This document shows positions 10,441 to 19,180 of a stretch of 63,091 nt of DNA, piece by piece. Every line of letters begins with the position of its first letter. Positions within the stretch are counted from its first letter, which is position 1. A model generated the notes under the pieces. That model was not told the DNA's origin, searched no databases, and saw nothing but the letters and a program-made list of their open reading frames with translations. The translations under genes and the position numbers were made by a program. Origin of the DNA: a virus; the IMG/VR virus record IMGVR_UViG_3300022141_001072, positions 1 to 63,091 of that record, one strand, 5' to 3'.

Positions 10441-10887
10441 TTAAGCGGCTTCTGCAGCAGTAGTTAGCATAGCCATAAGCCCACCTGAACCTTGTTGAGC
10501 TAATTGTTCATCTAATAAGGCTTTGGCTTGAGCGTCAGCAGCTGCACTACCTACATCTAAAGTAGGAACTGTGTTTGCAGCTTGAGGTTGTGATACAGGT
10601 GTGGGTACAGCATCTTCTACCGGAACCTTGGAAGGATCATGCGGTGTTGGTGGTACTTCTGGCTTTGAAGGGAATGCTTTATCGTACTCTGTATCAATCT
10701 TTTTAAACCCAGCATTCATAGCTCTATTAGTCATAGCCTGTTGGAATGGACTAGAATAAGGTGCTACTGGAGGAGGTGCTTGGGTATTCCCTTGACCACC
10801 CACAGGTACAATTTGCGAAGTTAAAGCTTGTAATTGAGGGTCAACCTTAAAAGGCGTTGACCAATCCCAAGGGTCTTGTCTGTTCAT
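10441..10887 (-). CDS. Proline-rich virion-associated protein, unknown
   Basis: This 148-residue protein is rich in Pro, Ala and Gln, with no recognised domain. Its start overlaps the stop of the 10887-11531 gene, and the muramidase gene begins just downstream, so it is co-translated with the ejection proteins. I infer a small core or internal virion protein from position only. Confidence 0.6.
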   Translation of the reverse strand: MNRQDPWDWSTPFKVDPQLQALTSQIVPVGGQGNTQAPPPVAPYSSPFQQAMTNRAMNAGFKKIDTEYDKAFPSKPEVPPTPHDPSKVPVEDAVPTPVSQPQAANTVPTLDVGSAAADAQAKALLDEQLAQQGSGGLMAMLTTAAEAA

Positions 10888-11531
10888 TATTTACCACCCA
10901 TAGCAGTTTGTTTAGCAGGGTTACCATACACAGCAGATGACATACGTTGTACACCTTGCCATGTAGAATCTAGTTGTGACTGATCTACAGCACGTTCTTG
11001 GCTACCTAAACCAGTTAGGGTATTAGCAGTACCACTAATCAATGAACCTTCATTAGCAACGTTACCTGATAATGCAGCTTCTGCAGCAGCTTTATTAGCC
11101 ATAATCTGCTTCTCGTTATCAGCAATAATAGCGCCTTTAGCGGTATCTTCTGCTAGTGCATGTCGTGCAGAACCTAATGTACCTGCTGCACCGTATTGAT
11201 TACCAATACCAGCACTAGTTTTACCTAGGTTTAAATCAAGAGCAGCTTGTAAGTCTTCACGACCACCACCTTGAGCCATCTTCAGAATCCTAGCTTGCTG
11301 TTCTTCTAGCGTTCCCAGATTCTTTCCCGTAGTGTCCTTCATAGTCTGACCAAGATCAAAACCACTTGTTAAGTTTTGATTCTCACCAGCTACTTTACTT
11401 AATTCACCTGCATCGTAAGCGCTAGTTGCAGTGCTAGCGGCTTTCTCCATAAATGGTTGTAACCAAGCAGGGACTGATTGAGTGGTTGTACCACTATTAC
11501 CACCACCAAAGATATCACTAAAAATACTCAT
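10887..11531 (-). CDS. Internal virion protein, Ala/Gly-rich
   Basis: This 214-residue protein opens with MSIFSDIFGGGNSG followed by VPAWLQPFMEKAAS, an N-terminus often seen in small podovirus internal or head-tail proteins. The rest is helical and rich in Ala and Gly (GAAGTLGSARHALAEDTA). Position upstream of the ejection proteins suggests a role like T7 gp14, a small ejection protein. No catalytic motif is visible, so the function is inferred. Confidence 0.6.
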   Translation of the reverse strand: MSIFSDIFGGGNSGTTTQSVPAWLQPFMEKAASTATSAYDAGELSKVAGENQNLTSGFDLGQTMKDTTGKNLGTLEEQQARILKMAQGGGREDLQAALDLNLGKTSAGIGNQYGAAGTLGSARHALAEDTAKGAIIADNEKQIMANKAAAEAALSGNVANEGSLISGTANTLTGLGSQERAVDQSQLDSTWQGVQRMSSAVYGNPAKQTAMGGK

Positions 11532-11944
11532 TCTATTTCCTTTCGCATAACTACGTACGCTTGTTCAAATCCGGGTACATACTTAGGAAGTACCTTAGCC
11601 CACCCTTGTCGGCCCCATTGTTCAATAGCTTTACAGCCGCTATTCTTAGCGAAATCTTCCACAGTGGAAAATACCTTTGATTGCTTCTCAAAGTCCTCAC
11701 CAGAGAACGTAATGATATGAAGCGTTTTATGAGTAGCATATTGTAGGAATTCAGTTAAACCAATTCCAGTAATACGTGCATCCTCTATAAGTGCCCAACA
11801 TTGAGCATCATTGTTTAAAATCTTTCGGAGATAGTCAGAGAGTTGAGACTCACCTTGACCATACACCATTGCCTTTTTGAGATGAGTAGCTACTGTGTCC
11901 CAAAAAGCTATTACATCCTCATGGGACATCATCACTAATTTCAT
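11528..11944 (-). CDS. GNAT-like protein, T7 gp13 position
   Basis: This 138-residue protein has the size and pattern of a GNAT acetyltransferase fold, with CWALIEDARITGIGLTEF in the middle and a C-terminal helix-strand ending PGFEQAYVVMRKEIE. A clear acetyl-CoA loop is not obvious. T7-like phages keep a protein of similar size with a GNAT-type fold (gp13) next to their core proteins, and this one lies in the same place. Both its ends overlap neighbouring genes. Confidence 0.5.
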   Translation of the reverse strand: MKLVMMSHEDVIAFWDTVATHLKKAMVYGQGESQLSDYLRKILNNDAQCWALIEDARITGIGLTEFLQYATHKTLHIITFSGEDFEKQSKVFSTVEDFAKNSGCKAIEQWGRQGWAKVLPKYVPGFEQAYVVMRKEIE

Positions 11945-12615
11945 ACATCAACCTCAATAAAAGGGTTAGCAAATAAAGCACGAACTAAGTCCATGCGGCG
12001 AGCTAGTTTAGCGTGTACTACATAAGCCATTTGCCAGTTAGCTAGTACACCAGTATCTGTCTCAACAAAGTTAGAGTATCTACGGTAAGCTACTACTTGA
12101 TCGTCTTTGACTAATGCGCTAAAGACTGTATCATGGTTAACACCTGTAAGATCTAATCCTAATGTTTGAGCGCCTTCAGTACTTGTTACAAAGAAATATT
12201 CCTTAAAGGTTAACATATCAGGATTAACTGGTTTGTTATATTCTTCGTAATGCTCAGTCACACCAATGATAAACATATCAGGATGCGCCCATGATGGTTG
12301 TTCATCAGCAAACAGTATTGTACTATACAACATTGAAGTGTTAGTATCTACATCAAACAAACGATGAGCTGTTGCAAGTCGTTTACCAACCATAGCCTCT
12401 GCTGTTGGAAGCATTACACAAGTTCTAATAACTTGGTTACCGAGGATTTCATGTGTGTATTTGTCTGATACTGCTCTGTGGTCAATCTCATTGAACCAAT
12501 CAAACTTACTTTTGATTTCAGCAAACAAAGAATCAGTTAATTCTTTTTCATCTTTGTTGTGGTTAACAACCTTAGTGTTGTCTTGTTTGTATAGTACATC
12601 AGGCATTAAATCCAC
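11941..12615 (-). CDS. Unknown protein of the virion operon
   Basis: This 224-residue protein is not recognised. It is mixed alpha/beta and acidic, without signal peptide or membrane segment. Its stop overlaps the start of the GNAT-like gene by four bases and its start overlaps the 12606-12821 gene, so it belongs to the same translation-coupled group. Confidence 0.6.
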   Translation of the reverse strand: MDLMPDVLYKQDNTKVVNHNKDEKELTDSLFAEIKSKFDWFNEIDHRAVSDKYTHEILGNQVIRTCVMLPTAEAMVGKRLATAHRLFDVDTNTSMLYSTILFADEQPSWAHPDMFIIGVTEHYEEYNKPVNPDMLTFKEYFFVTSTEGAQTLGLDLTGVNHDTVFSALVKDDQVVAYRRYSNFVETDTGVLANWQMAYVVHAKLARRMDLVRALFANPFIEVDV

Positions 12616-12821
12616 CCCGTATCTTTAAGGTTGTTGAAAATAACTTCATCAATATCTTCACCTGTATTTACATGTACAGCTGTTTCCATCACTTTAGTTT
12701 TGCTCTTAGTCTCATCAATCTGTTCTGTACGAGAGACCCGAAAGAAAACAGTAGTACCATCTACTTCGTCTCTTGTAGACAGTATCTTAAACGGTTTAAT
12801 CATAACGTGATGCATCTCCAA
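12606..12821 (-). CDS. Small unknown protein of the virion operon
   Basis: This 71-residue protein lies between the tail-tip gene and the 224-residue gene and overlaps both. It is charged with no motif. The overlap and continuous reading direction support it as a real gene; nothing indicates its function. Confidence 0.5.
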   Translation of the reverse strand: MEMHHVMIKPFKILSTRDEVDGTTVFFRVSRTEQIDETKSKTKVMETAVHVNTGEDIDEVIFNNLKDTGWI

Positions 12822-13707
12822 TAATCACAGCAGCAGCTGATAAGTTAAGAGTTTCATTTGAGTAGGGCCATGTACCACCACCACCTGAATCACCACCAGT
12901 ACCAATACCAATGAGCGAGTCATCTTGGTTATAGTTCCAGTGACAACCGTATTCAACTGTAATCCAGCCAGCTCTTACTTCGTTACTGTCTGCAGCAATA
13001 CCACCACGATAGAAAGCCCAATACCATGAGTTCCAATCATACACTGTTCTTGTAATACAGATACCAAATTTGTCTGAGCCTAAACAGTTAGTTTCACTAT
13101 CATGGAACTGTGCTTCTCTTTCAGCTTGAGCAAGAGAAGGATAAAAGAACATTGGCTTAGCTGGTAATGAAGTTGAGTAAGTATTGTATTCAGTAGGTGG
13201 AAAGAAACCACTAGAGTCAGAACCACAGTACCTTGCAGATAAGCTATAAGGAAAACTTGGGCGGGGATTACTTGGGTGAGTTACATTAAGACCACCAGTA
13301 ATAGCTAACGGTAACTTACGACTGTCAAAAGCAGCTGTACCATCATCTCTATACACAATCATACCATAAGTATCTGTTGCTGTAGAACCACGAGGGTCAG
13401 CAAAGACATACACTTCAGGGTATAAACCAGAAGAACCTGACTGAATAATCTCAATATCCCATTGACCACTACCAATGTCAGTTACCCGAGATACCGCTAC
13501 ATAGTTACCACCGGGGGCAGTAAAGAAAGGTACAGGAGTAACAGCACAAGTGGTACGATACCTTAAGATATTCATACCACCATAACCACCATTTGTATAG
13601 TCAATAAAAGTAGGTGAACCAATCTTTTGTACTAAGTGAAGGTTACGAGTATCACTCGAAATAAGTACTTGGTTACTATCGTTAACCGCAAGAAAGCCAT
13701 ATGTCAT
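12796..13707 (-). CDS. Tail-tip or fibre-associated structural protein
   Basis: This 303-residue protein is beta-rich with many Gly, Tyr and Ser residues, starting MTYGFLAVNDSNQVLISSDT. Proteins with this opening accompany tail-fibre and tail-tip genes in several phages. The 13704-13982 product opens similarly (MYGMNIKKSDGSLAYST), so the two may be a split or paired tail-tip component. No enzyme motif is visible. Confidence 0.55.
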   Translation of the reverse strand: MTYGFLAVNDSNQVLISSDTRNLHLVQKIGSPTFIDYTNGGYGGMNILRYRTTCAVTPVPFFTAPGGNYVAVSRVTDIGSGQWDIEIIQSGSSGLYPEVYVFADPRGSTATDTYGMIVYRDDGTAAFDSRKLPLAITGGLNVTHPSNPRPSFPYSLSARYCGSDSSGFFPPTEYNTYSTSLPAKPMFFYPSLAQAEREAQFHDSETNCLGSDKFGICITRTVYDWNSWYWAFYRGGIAADSNEVRAGWITVEYGCHWNYNQDDSLIGIGTGGDSGGGGTWPYSNETLNLSAAAVIIGDASRYD

Positions 13708-13982
13708 CTCATTAACACCAATATATAAGCAGCTTCAGAACCACCAGACACAGATACATTTGTACCTGACACTGTAATAGTATGAGCATAAGCTCGTCTA
13801 TTTGTAGGTGGTGAGTTAACTAAAACTTGAGTTGTAAGAACCTCTTTACCAGAGATAACGGGATAATCGTAGCTAGCAGAACCTCCACCGGCTATCATAA
13901 AGAAGTCTACTTGATTCCAAGTAACATCTGATGTTGAGTAAGCTAAAGAACCATCACTCTTTTTAATATTCATCCCGTACAT
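13704..13982 (-). CDS. Small tail-tip protein paired with the 303-residue protein
   Basis: This 92-residue protein opens MYGMNIKKSDGSLAYST and ends in a short beta-rich repeat. The opening resembles that of the next gene, with which it shares a four-base overlap. I infer a structural tail component; no experimental family is recognised. Confidence 0.5.
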   Translation of the reverse strand: MYGMNIKKSDGSLAYSTSDVTWNQVDFFMIAGGGSASYDYPVISGKEVLTTQVLVNSPPTNRRAYAHTITVSGTNVSVSGGSEAAYILVLMR

Positions 13983-13991
13983 AGATTCTCC

Positions 13992-14837
13992 TTAAGCAGC
14001 TAGGTTACCAATGTGTACTCGAAGAACACCTGCATTGTATACTTTGATTGTCTTTAAGTCAGCACTAATAATGACACCATTAGTAGTGTTACCTGCAGCA
14101 ATAGTGCCAGCATTAATAGTACCTAAGTTAGCACTGATAGCGCTTAGAGCAAGTACCTTAATAGAAGCTAAATATGGAGCTGACCAAGTAGTATAACCTG
14201 TACCAGCATCATATACACCAGAGATAATATATAAGCCTTCACCCTCACCTAATGTAGGTGGAGTACCTTGCCATGTTTCTCCAGCACCCCATTGGTTGTA
14301 TACTGGATACGATTGATTACCAATAGTAGTTACAGTTGCAGGTGTAGATGCAATAGTGTATGCCGTAGCTGTTGCATAACCTACACGACCAATCTTACCG
14401 CCAACAGTAGAGATAACATCCATATCAACGGCTGTACCAGCGTCAACAGACCAAAGTAAGTTAGGTGCAGTAGTACCAATGAATGTCTGAATAAGACGTC
14501 CACCTAGTACTACGTACCATAAACTCTTTGTAGTACCAAATCCGTTAGCTACTCTAAACCAAGTATAGTCAGCAGCATTAGTTGATTCAGTACTTGATGC
14601 TGAGTTATATAAACCAAAATAGGTTTTATTTGTAGGTGAATTAGTTAATCCAGTACCTACGTCATCATCAGCATATTTAATATGAAGATATTGTTGAGTA
14701 TAACCCACAGCAGCGTTACCTGTAACACCATTGCTAATATCTGAATATGAAGTTGGTGTAGTAGGGTCAGACCAAAATTGAATCTGATATAGATAAGCGT
14801 CTAGCTCATCATTACCAGTAATAGGTGGGTTAAGCAT
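13992..14837 (-). CDS. Tail protein with a J-like C-terminal repeat
   Basis: This 281-residue protein is rich in Thr, Ser and Gly. Near its C-terminus lies LSAISANLGTINAGTIAAG, which resembles the distal segment of many tail-tip/host-specificity (lambda J-type) proteins, followed by a short closing domain. It sits between the tube protein and tail-tip genes, so a tail-tip or fibre-attachment role is likely. Confidence 0.55.
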   Translation of the reverse strand: MLNPPITGNDELDAYLYQIQFWSDPTTPTSYSDISNGVTGNAAVGYTQQYLHIKYADDDVGTGLTNSPTNKTYFGLYNSASSTESTNAADYTWFRVANGFGTTKSLWYVVLGGRLIQTFIGTTAPNLLWSVDAGTAVDMDVISTVGGKIGRVGYATATAYTIASTPATVTTIGNQSYPVYNQWGAGETWQGTPPTLGEGEGLYIISGVYDAGTGYTTWSAPYLASIKVLALSAISANLGTINAGTIAAGNTTNGVIISADLKTIKVYNAGVLRVHIGNLAA

Positions 14838-14839
14838 TA

Positions 14840-16381
14840 TTATCTCCGATCTGCTTGTTTAGCATCAACAGCAATTAAAGCAAGTCTCCAAGGACCATCT
14901 GAAGTAATACGGTAATTTAATACACGACCATTAACACGAGGGTCAACTTTATAACCTTGTGACTTCTCATTATTAGGTTGAAATACAAAAGTATCTTTTA
15001 AGTTAGGATCATCAGTTGATAAGTCAGCATAATCAACATAATTATTTTGACCTTTAATTCGAACTGTAATAGTAGCGTTACTAGGTACCTTATCAAACAC
15101 AGGGTAAATAGAACTAATTAAAGAACTACCTGTAATATCACCTGTATTCATCTTTAGTTTTTCAACATAAGAAGTAAAAGAAGTTAATGCAGTGCCATTC
15201 CACATTAAATATCCATCATCAGTAACTAATGTTTGAGTACTATTAGTACACATATATACTACTTCTTTTGAATATAGGAAAGTATTATTAATATTCTGTG
15301 GACCAGTAAATGAATATGTCAATGAAGGTAATACTCTCTTTGACCATGTATCATTTCTATAATTATAAATAAGAGCTTCATTACAAACAGCAGAATTACC
15401 TTCAGGGAAATTAATCCAAATTTCTTTATAATAAGGGTGTTTAGTAATATGTACTTTATTTAAAGCAGCTCTATTTAATTCATTAAAGAAATATTTCTTT
15501 ACACGCCAATCAGCAATAGATTTAATTTGACCTGAACCGTTATGAATATAAATATCATTACGATCTACTACAAAATGATTACCATCAAATTCAGCTACAC
15601 AATCTGTATTTAAAATACCATATGATTTACTATATGAAGATACACGAGTAGTTGCACCAATAGAAATTAATGAAATACTATCTTGGGAATATACAAACAT
15701 ATTACCACGTAGTTCCATCATATCAAGTACAGGTGATGTAGATGATAATTCAAATTCATCTGCTGTGTCAGTAGTTAAGCCGGGTTGCCATACAGTAGGG
15801 ATAGCACCAGTAGCGGCTTGCACAGAGATTCTAATAGTTCCGGGTGCGTAAGTAGTTACACCACCAGAAACAACTGTTAAGTTAGCTGCAACTAAAGAAT
15901 AATTTAATGACCTAATTACTTTTGCTGTAACGGTAAGTCCTGAAGTATAGTTCCAGCCAGGTAAGGGTTGGAAAGAACTACCAGCGGTAGAGCTTCCATA
16001 TAGACAATATAGAGGGGTAGAAGTACCATTATTAAGGACAATTGCATAGCCTCCATTAAATAAAGTACCTTGCCAGTCACTGTTATTATATTCTGTACCA
16101 GTACTATGAAACATAGATGAGGTATTACCTGCAGCATCTACACGTACAATATCCCCGTTTTTAGCGAAGATATTGTACCCTTGATCTGGTCTTGCCCAAT
16201 GAACACCGTAGTCAGGAGCAATAGCGACTGTTTTATAGGTAGTCTCACCTGTAATTGTTTGTACACTCTCATCATCAAAACGAATATTATATCCATCCGT
16301 GAAAGTATTTGGAGGCACAAGCATAGGGGGTAAATCTTTATTAAGACCACCCTTTCCTAAGCCGCTAATTGGTTCTGCCAT
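14840..16381 (-). CDS. Tail tubular (nozzle-like) protein
   Basis: This 513-residue, beta-rich protein begins ISGLGKGGLNKDLPPMLVPP and continues with NTFTDGYNIRFDDESV, an opening typical of podovirus tail stabilisation or nozzle proteins (the T7 gp12 / P22 gp10 role). It lies immediately downstream of PhoH and upstream of the tail-tip genes. The role is inferred from the N-terminal pattern, length and context; the T7 gp12 protein itself is longer. Confidence 0.6.
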   Translation of the reverse strand: MAEPISGLGKGGLNKDLPPMLVPPNTFTDGYNIRFDDESVQTITGETTYKTVAIAPDYGVHWARPDQGYNIFAKNGDIVRVDAAGNTSSMFHSTGTEYNNSDWQGTLFNGGYAIVLNNGTSTPLYCLYGSSTAGSSFQPLPGWNYTSGLTVTAKVIRSLNYSLVAANLTVVSGGVTTYAPGTIRISVQAATGAIPTVWQPGLTTDTADEFELSSTSPVLDMMELRGNMFVYSQDSISLISIGATTRVSSYSKSYGILNTDCVAEFDGNHFVVDRNDIYIHNGSGQIKSIADWRVKKYFFNELNRAALNKVHITKHPYYKEIWINFPEGNSAVCNEALIYNYRNDTWSKRVLPSLTYSFTGPQNINNTFLYSKEVVYMCTNSTQTLVTDDGYLMWNGTALTSFTSYVEKLKMNTGDITGSSLISSIYPVFDKVPSNATITVRIKGQNNYVDYADLSTDDPNLKDTFVFQPNNEKSQGYKVDPRVNGRVLNYRITSDGPWRLALIAVDAKQADRR

Positions 16382-16391
16382 GTGTATTCCT

Positions 16392-17075
16392 TTAAATCTT
16401 TTCTTTAATAAACATCCTTACTAAATCACCTACGATATCTGATCTAACAATATCGTCTACTGTGAACCTCACAATAGGAATTTCAATACCGTTATTCTCA
16501 CACATTTTACAGAACTTAAGGATATTAGTTCCTCTATCAATATCAGATTGAGAAGCATCACCCATAAGAACCATTTTACTATTCTCACCTAAGCGAGTAG
16601 TAATAGCTTTTAATTCTTCAATGGTAATATTTTGTACTTCATCAACTAAAATAAGAGCGTTCTCAAATGAACGTCCACGGATAGTTTCAATAGGTTGGTA
16701 CTGGATAGTATCTTTAGCAAGTAAATACTCGTACTTAGTTTGTGTTAATTGTTTCTGTAACACAGTAATCATTGGAAGTAGCCACGGAGCTAACTTCTCT
16801 TTAATGTCGCCGGGAAAGAAACCTAATGACCGTCCTGTTGGGACATTACTTCTTGTGAGAATAATGTGGTCATATGTACCCGACTGAAATAGTTGTGCTA
16901 CTTTTGAGGCTGCACAGAAAGTCTTACCTACACCAGCCGCACCTAAAGTGACTGTGATAGGGAAGTACTCGATAGCGTCTAACAATAATCCTTGGTTGTG
17001 AGTTTTAGGTTGGATGTGGAAAGAACGAGGACGAGCCTGTTGTTCTTTTACCTTGTTACGTTGGTTTCTTTTCAA
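16392..17075 (-). CDS. phoH: PhoH-like ATPase, TTG start
   Basis: This 227-residue protein has the PhoH core: PKTHNQGLLLDAI, then Walker A GAAGVGKT (45-52), a Walker B with VDEVQN, and MGDASQSD. PhoH proteins are widespread phage ATPases linked to RNA metabolism; their exact role in infection is not settled. The start codon is TTG at 17075 because no ATG fits the N-terminus. The AGGAAAC upstream serves as the ribosome-binding site and is also the +1 region of the promoter at 17080-17102, leaving a leader of about 10 nt. Confidence 0.85.
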   Translation of the reverse strand: MKRNQRNKVKEQQARPRSFHIQPKTHNQGLLLDAIEYFPITVTLGAAGVGKTFCAASKVAQLFQSGTYDHIILTRSNVPTGRSLGFFPGDIKEKLAPWLLPMITVLQKQLTQTKYEYLLAKDTIQYQPIETIRGRSFENALILVDEVQNITIEELKAITTRLGENSKMVLMGDASQSDIDRGTNILKFCKMCENNGIEIPIVRFTVDDIVRSDIVGDLVRMFIKEKI

Positions 17076-17079
17076 GATT

Positions 17080-17102
17080 GTTTCCTATTAGGTACCGATT
17101 AC
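17080..17102 (-). promoter_or_regulatory. Phage-type promoter before phoH
   Basis: Reading leftward, GTAATCGGTACCTAATA then GGAAAC matches the 23-bp family consensus at about 21 positions. Predicted +1 is 17085. It would drive phoH and all genes to 68, giving the tube, tail-tip and ejection genes their own late transcript. Confidence 0.75.
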
Positions 17103-17488
17103 GGGGTCTTACGACACTCGATAAGGGATTGTTTTAGGGTTTCAGCTCGGGTAGCTTCCCCGATAAGAAATTCTGCATCCTCTCTAAATAGTTGTTGTCC
17201 AGTGCTTCTTGCTCCTGAGCTGACAACGGGTAGAGTTTGTGCTTGTTCTCTTGTGGGACGCTGCTGCAAGCTACTAAGGATAGAAGCATGACGAGCATTA
17301 ATACTACGAATCTCATCTTCTTTCTCCTGCTTGTTTTTGATAACAAGAGCTTCATGCTCTTTGTTTTGTTTTAGGTTTAGTTCTGCTTGTTCTCTTTTAT
17401 AAGAATCAAACTTAGATTGTACTCTTAACTCACCATAGTTAAATGAGAGCAGCATACAAACGACTAATCCTACAATGTATTTGTACAT
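17099..17488 (-). CDS. Rz: Inner-membrane spanin (Rz-like)
   Basis: This 129-residue protein has one N-terminal membrane segment (IVGLVVCMLLSF) and then a long charged coiled coil (about 25-90), the design of i-spanins. Its start overlaps the endolysin stop. A second lysis gene is nested inside it in another frame. Together the two would bridge and fuse inner and outer membranes at the end of lysis. Confidence 0.8.
   Translation of the reverse strand: MYKYIVGLVVCMLLSFNYGELRVQSKFDSYKREQAELNLKQNKEHEALVIKNKQEKEDEIRSINARHASILSSLQQRPTREQAQTLPVVSSGARSTGQQLFREDAEFLIGEATRAETLKQSLIECRKTP
17134..17316 (-). CDS. Rz1: Outer-membrane lipoprotein spanin (Rz1-like), nested in Rz
   Basis: This 60-residue reading frame lies wholly inside the Rz gene in a different frame. 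It starts with a signal peptide (RFVVLMLVMLLSLVAC) whose LVAC is a lipobox, so Cys17 would be lipidated. The ATG at 17316 has AGGAG upstream, which I prefer to the upstream in-frame start at 17355. A nested Rz1 is the classical arrangement in lambda. Confidence 0.8.
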   Translation of the reverse strand: MRFVVLMLVMLLSLVACSSVPQENKHKLYPLSAQEQEALDNNYLERMQNFLSGKLPELKP

Positions 17489-17937
17489 AGTTTATATTCC
17501 TCTTGACGTCTCTTAGTCAATCCGGGTAGTGGGTTTCCTTTGAACTTGTCCCATTTTAAAATCTCTTTACATGCACCATCATAGTCATAAGCTTCAAGCT
17601 TTTTAACTAAAGTTGATTTACAGAAATTATTAGGGCCAATGTTATAAGATAGAGAAACATAAGAGTCGTATTCATACTGAGTTAAAGGTACTGTTACACA
17701 CTGCTTGACTGCTCCACTAAATTTATTTGTATCGTTTAAAAGCTTTGCTAAAGCACGTTCTACAGTAATAGTATCACCTGCTTTAACATTCTCTGTTGTA
17801 CCAAATCCTATGGTGGCAACATCACCCTTCACAGGTGTATAGGCTTCTGACCTATAACCTTCGTGAAGAGCAATACTAACTAAGGCTGAAGCACTAAGTA
17901 CTAACCCGCTTAGTTGGGTTCTGTTGATACTGGACAT
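17470..17937 (-). CDS. Endolysin, GH24-type lysozyme with signal-anchor-like N-terminus
   Basis: This 155-residue lysozyme has catalytic Glu26 in HEGYRSEAY and the downstream ATIGFGTT of the T4/P22 lysozyme family. The usual catalytic Asp position is replaced by TP, with GD (38-39) nearby, as in a subgroup that reads PVKGD before TIGFG. The N-terminal LSGLVLSASALVSIAL is weakly hydrophobic and rich in Ala, Ser and Gly, fitting a signal-arrest-release endolysin exported without a large holin hole. It overlaps holin and Rz. Confidence 0.8.
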   Translation of the reverse strand: MSSINRTQLSGLVLSASALVSIALHEGYRSEAYTPVKGDVATIGFGTTENVKAGDTITVERALAKLLNDTNKFSGAVKQCVTVPLTQYEYDSYVSLSYNIGPNNFCKSTLVKKLEAYDYDGACKEILKWDKFKGNPLPGLTKRRQEEYKLCTNTL

Positions 17938-18134
17938 ACGGGTTTAATGAAGTCCTTGTACATCTGCCAAATCTTATGGGTGATCATAAGGCTTGTATAG
18001 ATGAGAGTAGCCCACAGAACTAGATCTGAGACTTGGTACCCTGCTACAGTTGCTAAGGATATTGTTACAGGAGGCGCTGCTTTAGTCATAATTGCTGCTC
18101 CTGTTTCTGTTGTAATAGTTGTGTGATCGCTCAT
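17910..18134 (-). CDS. Holin
   Basis: This 74-residue protein has a mildly hydrophobic stretch at about 20-34 and a clear membrane segment (about 37-54: DLVLWATLIYTSLMIT), with a charged C-terminus. It overlaps the endolysin by 28 bases, and holin-endolysin-Rz-Rz1 is a standard lysis cassette. A pinholin working with a signal-anchor endolysin is a reasonable alternative. Confidence 0.7.
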   Translation of the reverse strand: MSDHTTITTETGAAIMTKAAPPVTISLATVAGYQVSDLVLWATLIYTSLMITHKIWQMYKDFIKPVCPVSTEPN

Positions 18135-18667
18135 TATGCTGCCCTTATAAGTGCGCCGTTAAGATATGTGAGGCTACCACCTCCAAGAGAAGTTAAACCG
18201 GTAGATGTGTATACAAACAATTCAACATAGTCTGTTGATCCGTTTAAATAAATTACTGCAGAACCTGACATTTGATAGACTGAGCTTGCAAGGTTACTGT
18301 CAACAAGGCGTTTAAATTCATTATTGTTTTTAAACAATGTTAAATTTATACGACTGCCGCTTAAGTTACTAAAAAACGCGCCGTTAAACATATAATAACC
18401 TGCTACAGTTGGTGTAAATCGGTAGGTAGTTGTGCTGTCAAAATTATTATTAGTATCAAATTCTTCTGCATTCAAAACAACTTTTGCTTGTACACCTGCT
18501 CCAATAGTTTGAGCCGCCGTAGCATAAGCGCTAAACGCAGGGCCATTACCAACAATATTAGATGCAAGTTTTGCTTGGGTAATACCTGCGTCAGCAATAC
18601 CTGCTGTTTGCACTTGTCCATTAGAATTTAATAGAGCACCTAATTTTGATAAATATCTTCCAATCAT
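18134..18667 (-). CDS. C1q-like tail-fibre or receptor-binding protein
   Basis: This 177-residue protein has a C-terminal jelly-roll pattern of the C1q/TNF type: YRFTPTVAGYYMFNG followed by spaced strands and SLTYLNGALIRAA at the end. C1q-like domains form trimers and are common tips of phage fibres. Its stop overlaps the holin start. It is the last fibre gene before lysis and belongs to the fibre array spanning 18134-24738. Confidence 0.6.
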   Translation of the reverse strand: MIGRYLSKLGALLNSNGQVQTAGIADAGITQAKLASNIVGNGPAFSAYATAAQTIGAGVQAKVVLNAEEFDTNNNFDSTTTYRFTPTVAGYYMFNGAFFSNLSGSRINLTLFKNNNEFKRLVDSNLASSVYQMSGSAVIYLNGSTDYVELFVYTSTGLTSLGGGSLTYLNGALIRAA

Positions 18668-18676
18668 ATCTGCTCC

Positions 18677-19180
18677 TTATCCAATGAAATAACCAGCAAA
18701 CAAAGTTTCGCTAGGAGTAGTAGCCATAGAGACACTACCAGTAGATGCTTCAGCATAAGGTTGAATGTAATCACCCGCCGCCAATTTAATTACCATAGTC
18801 ATAGCTACACTTGAATAAACACCAGTTGTTCTAGTATAAATTGTACCCCTAGATGGGTCATAAGTCGCGCCGTTTTTATATAAAATTATGCGATGCCAAC
18901 TTAAGCTTGGAGCACCAGTTTCTTGTCTAATTTGCCCATAAAAGAAATATGTGCCAGCTACAGGTGCTGTAAATTTATAATTAGAAACATCATAATTGTT
19001 ACCTATATTATGGAGATTAGATCCAAAAGGTAAAATTTGATTAGTAGTATAAGAAGTTGAATTCAAATACATAGCAAATGACGGCTGGTTAGGTAATAGT
19101 ACCCGACCAGAACTATCCAACGTAATATTATCAACAGAACTCCCCAAATGGCGAATAGCGTTTGTTTGAAGTTTACTCAT
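18677..19180 (-). CDS. C1q-like tail-fibre or receptor-binding protein
   Basis: This 167-residue protein again carries the C1q-like signature (YKFTAPVAGTYFFYGQI, closing with TLFAGYFIG). It is similar in plan but not in sequence detail to its two C1q-like relatives at 18134-18667 and 21890-22867. Probably a trimeric fibre tip. Confidence 0.6.
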   Translation of the reverse strand: MSKLQTNAIRHLGSSVDNITLDSSGRVLLPNQPSFAMYLNSTSYTTNQILPFGSNLHNIGNNYDVSNYKFTAPVAGTYFFYGQIRQETGAPSLSWHRIILYKNGATYDPSRGTIYTRTTGVYSSVAMTMVIKLAAGDYIQPYAEASTGSVSMATTPSETLFAGYFIG

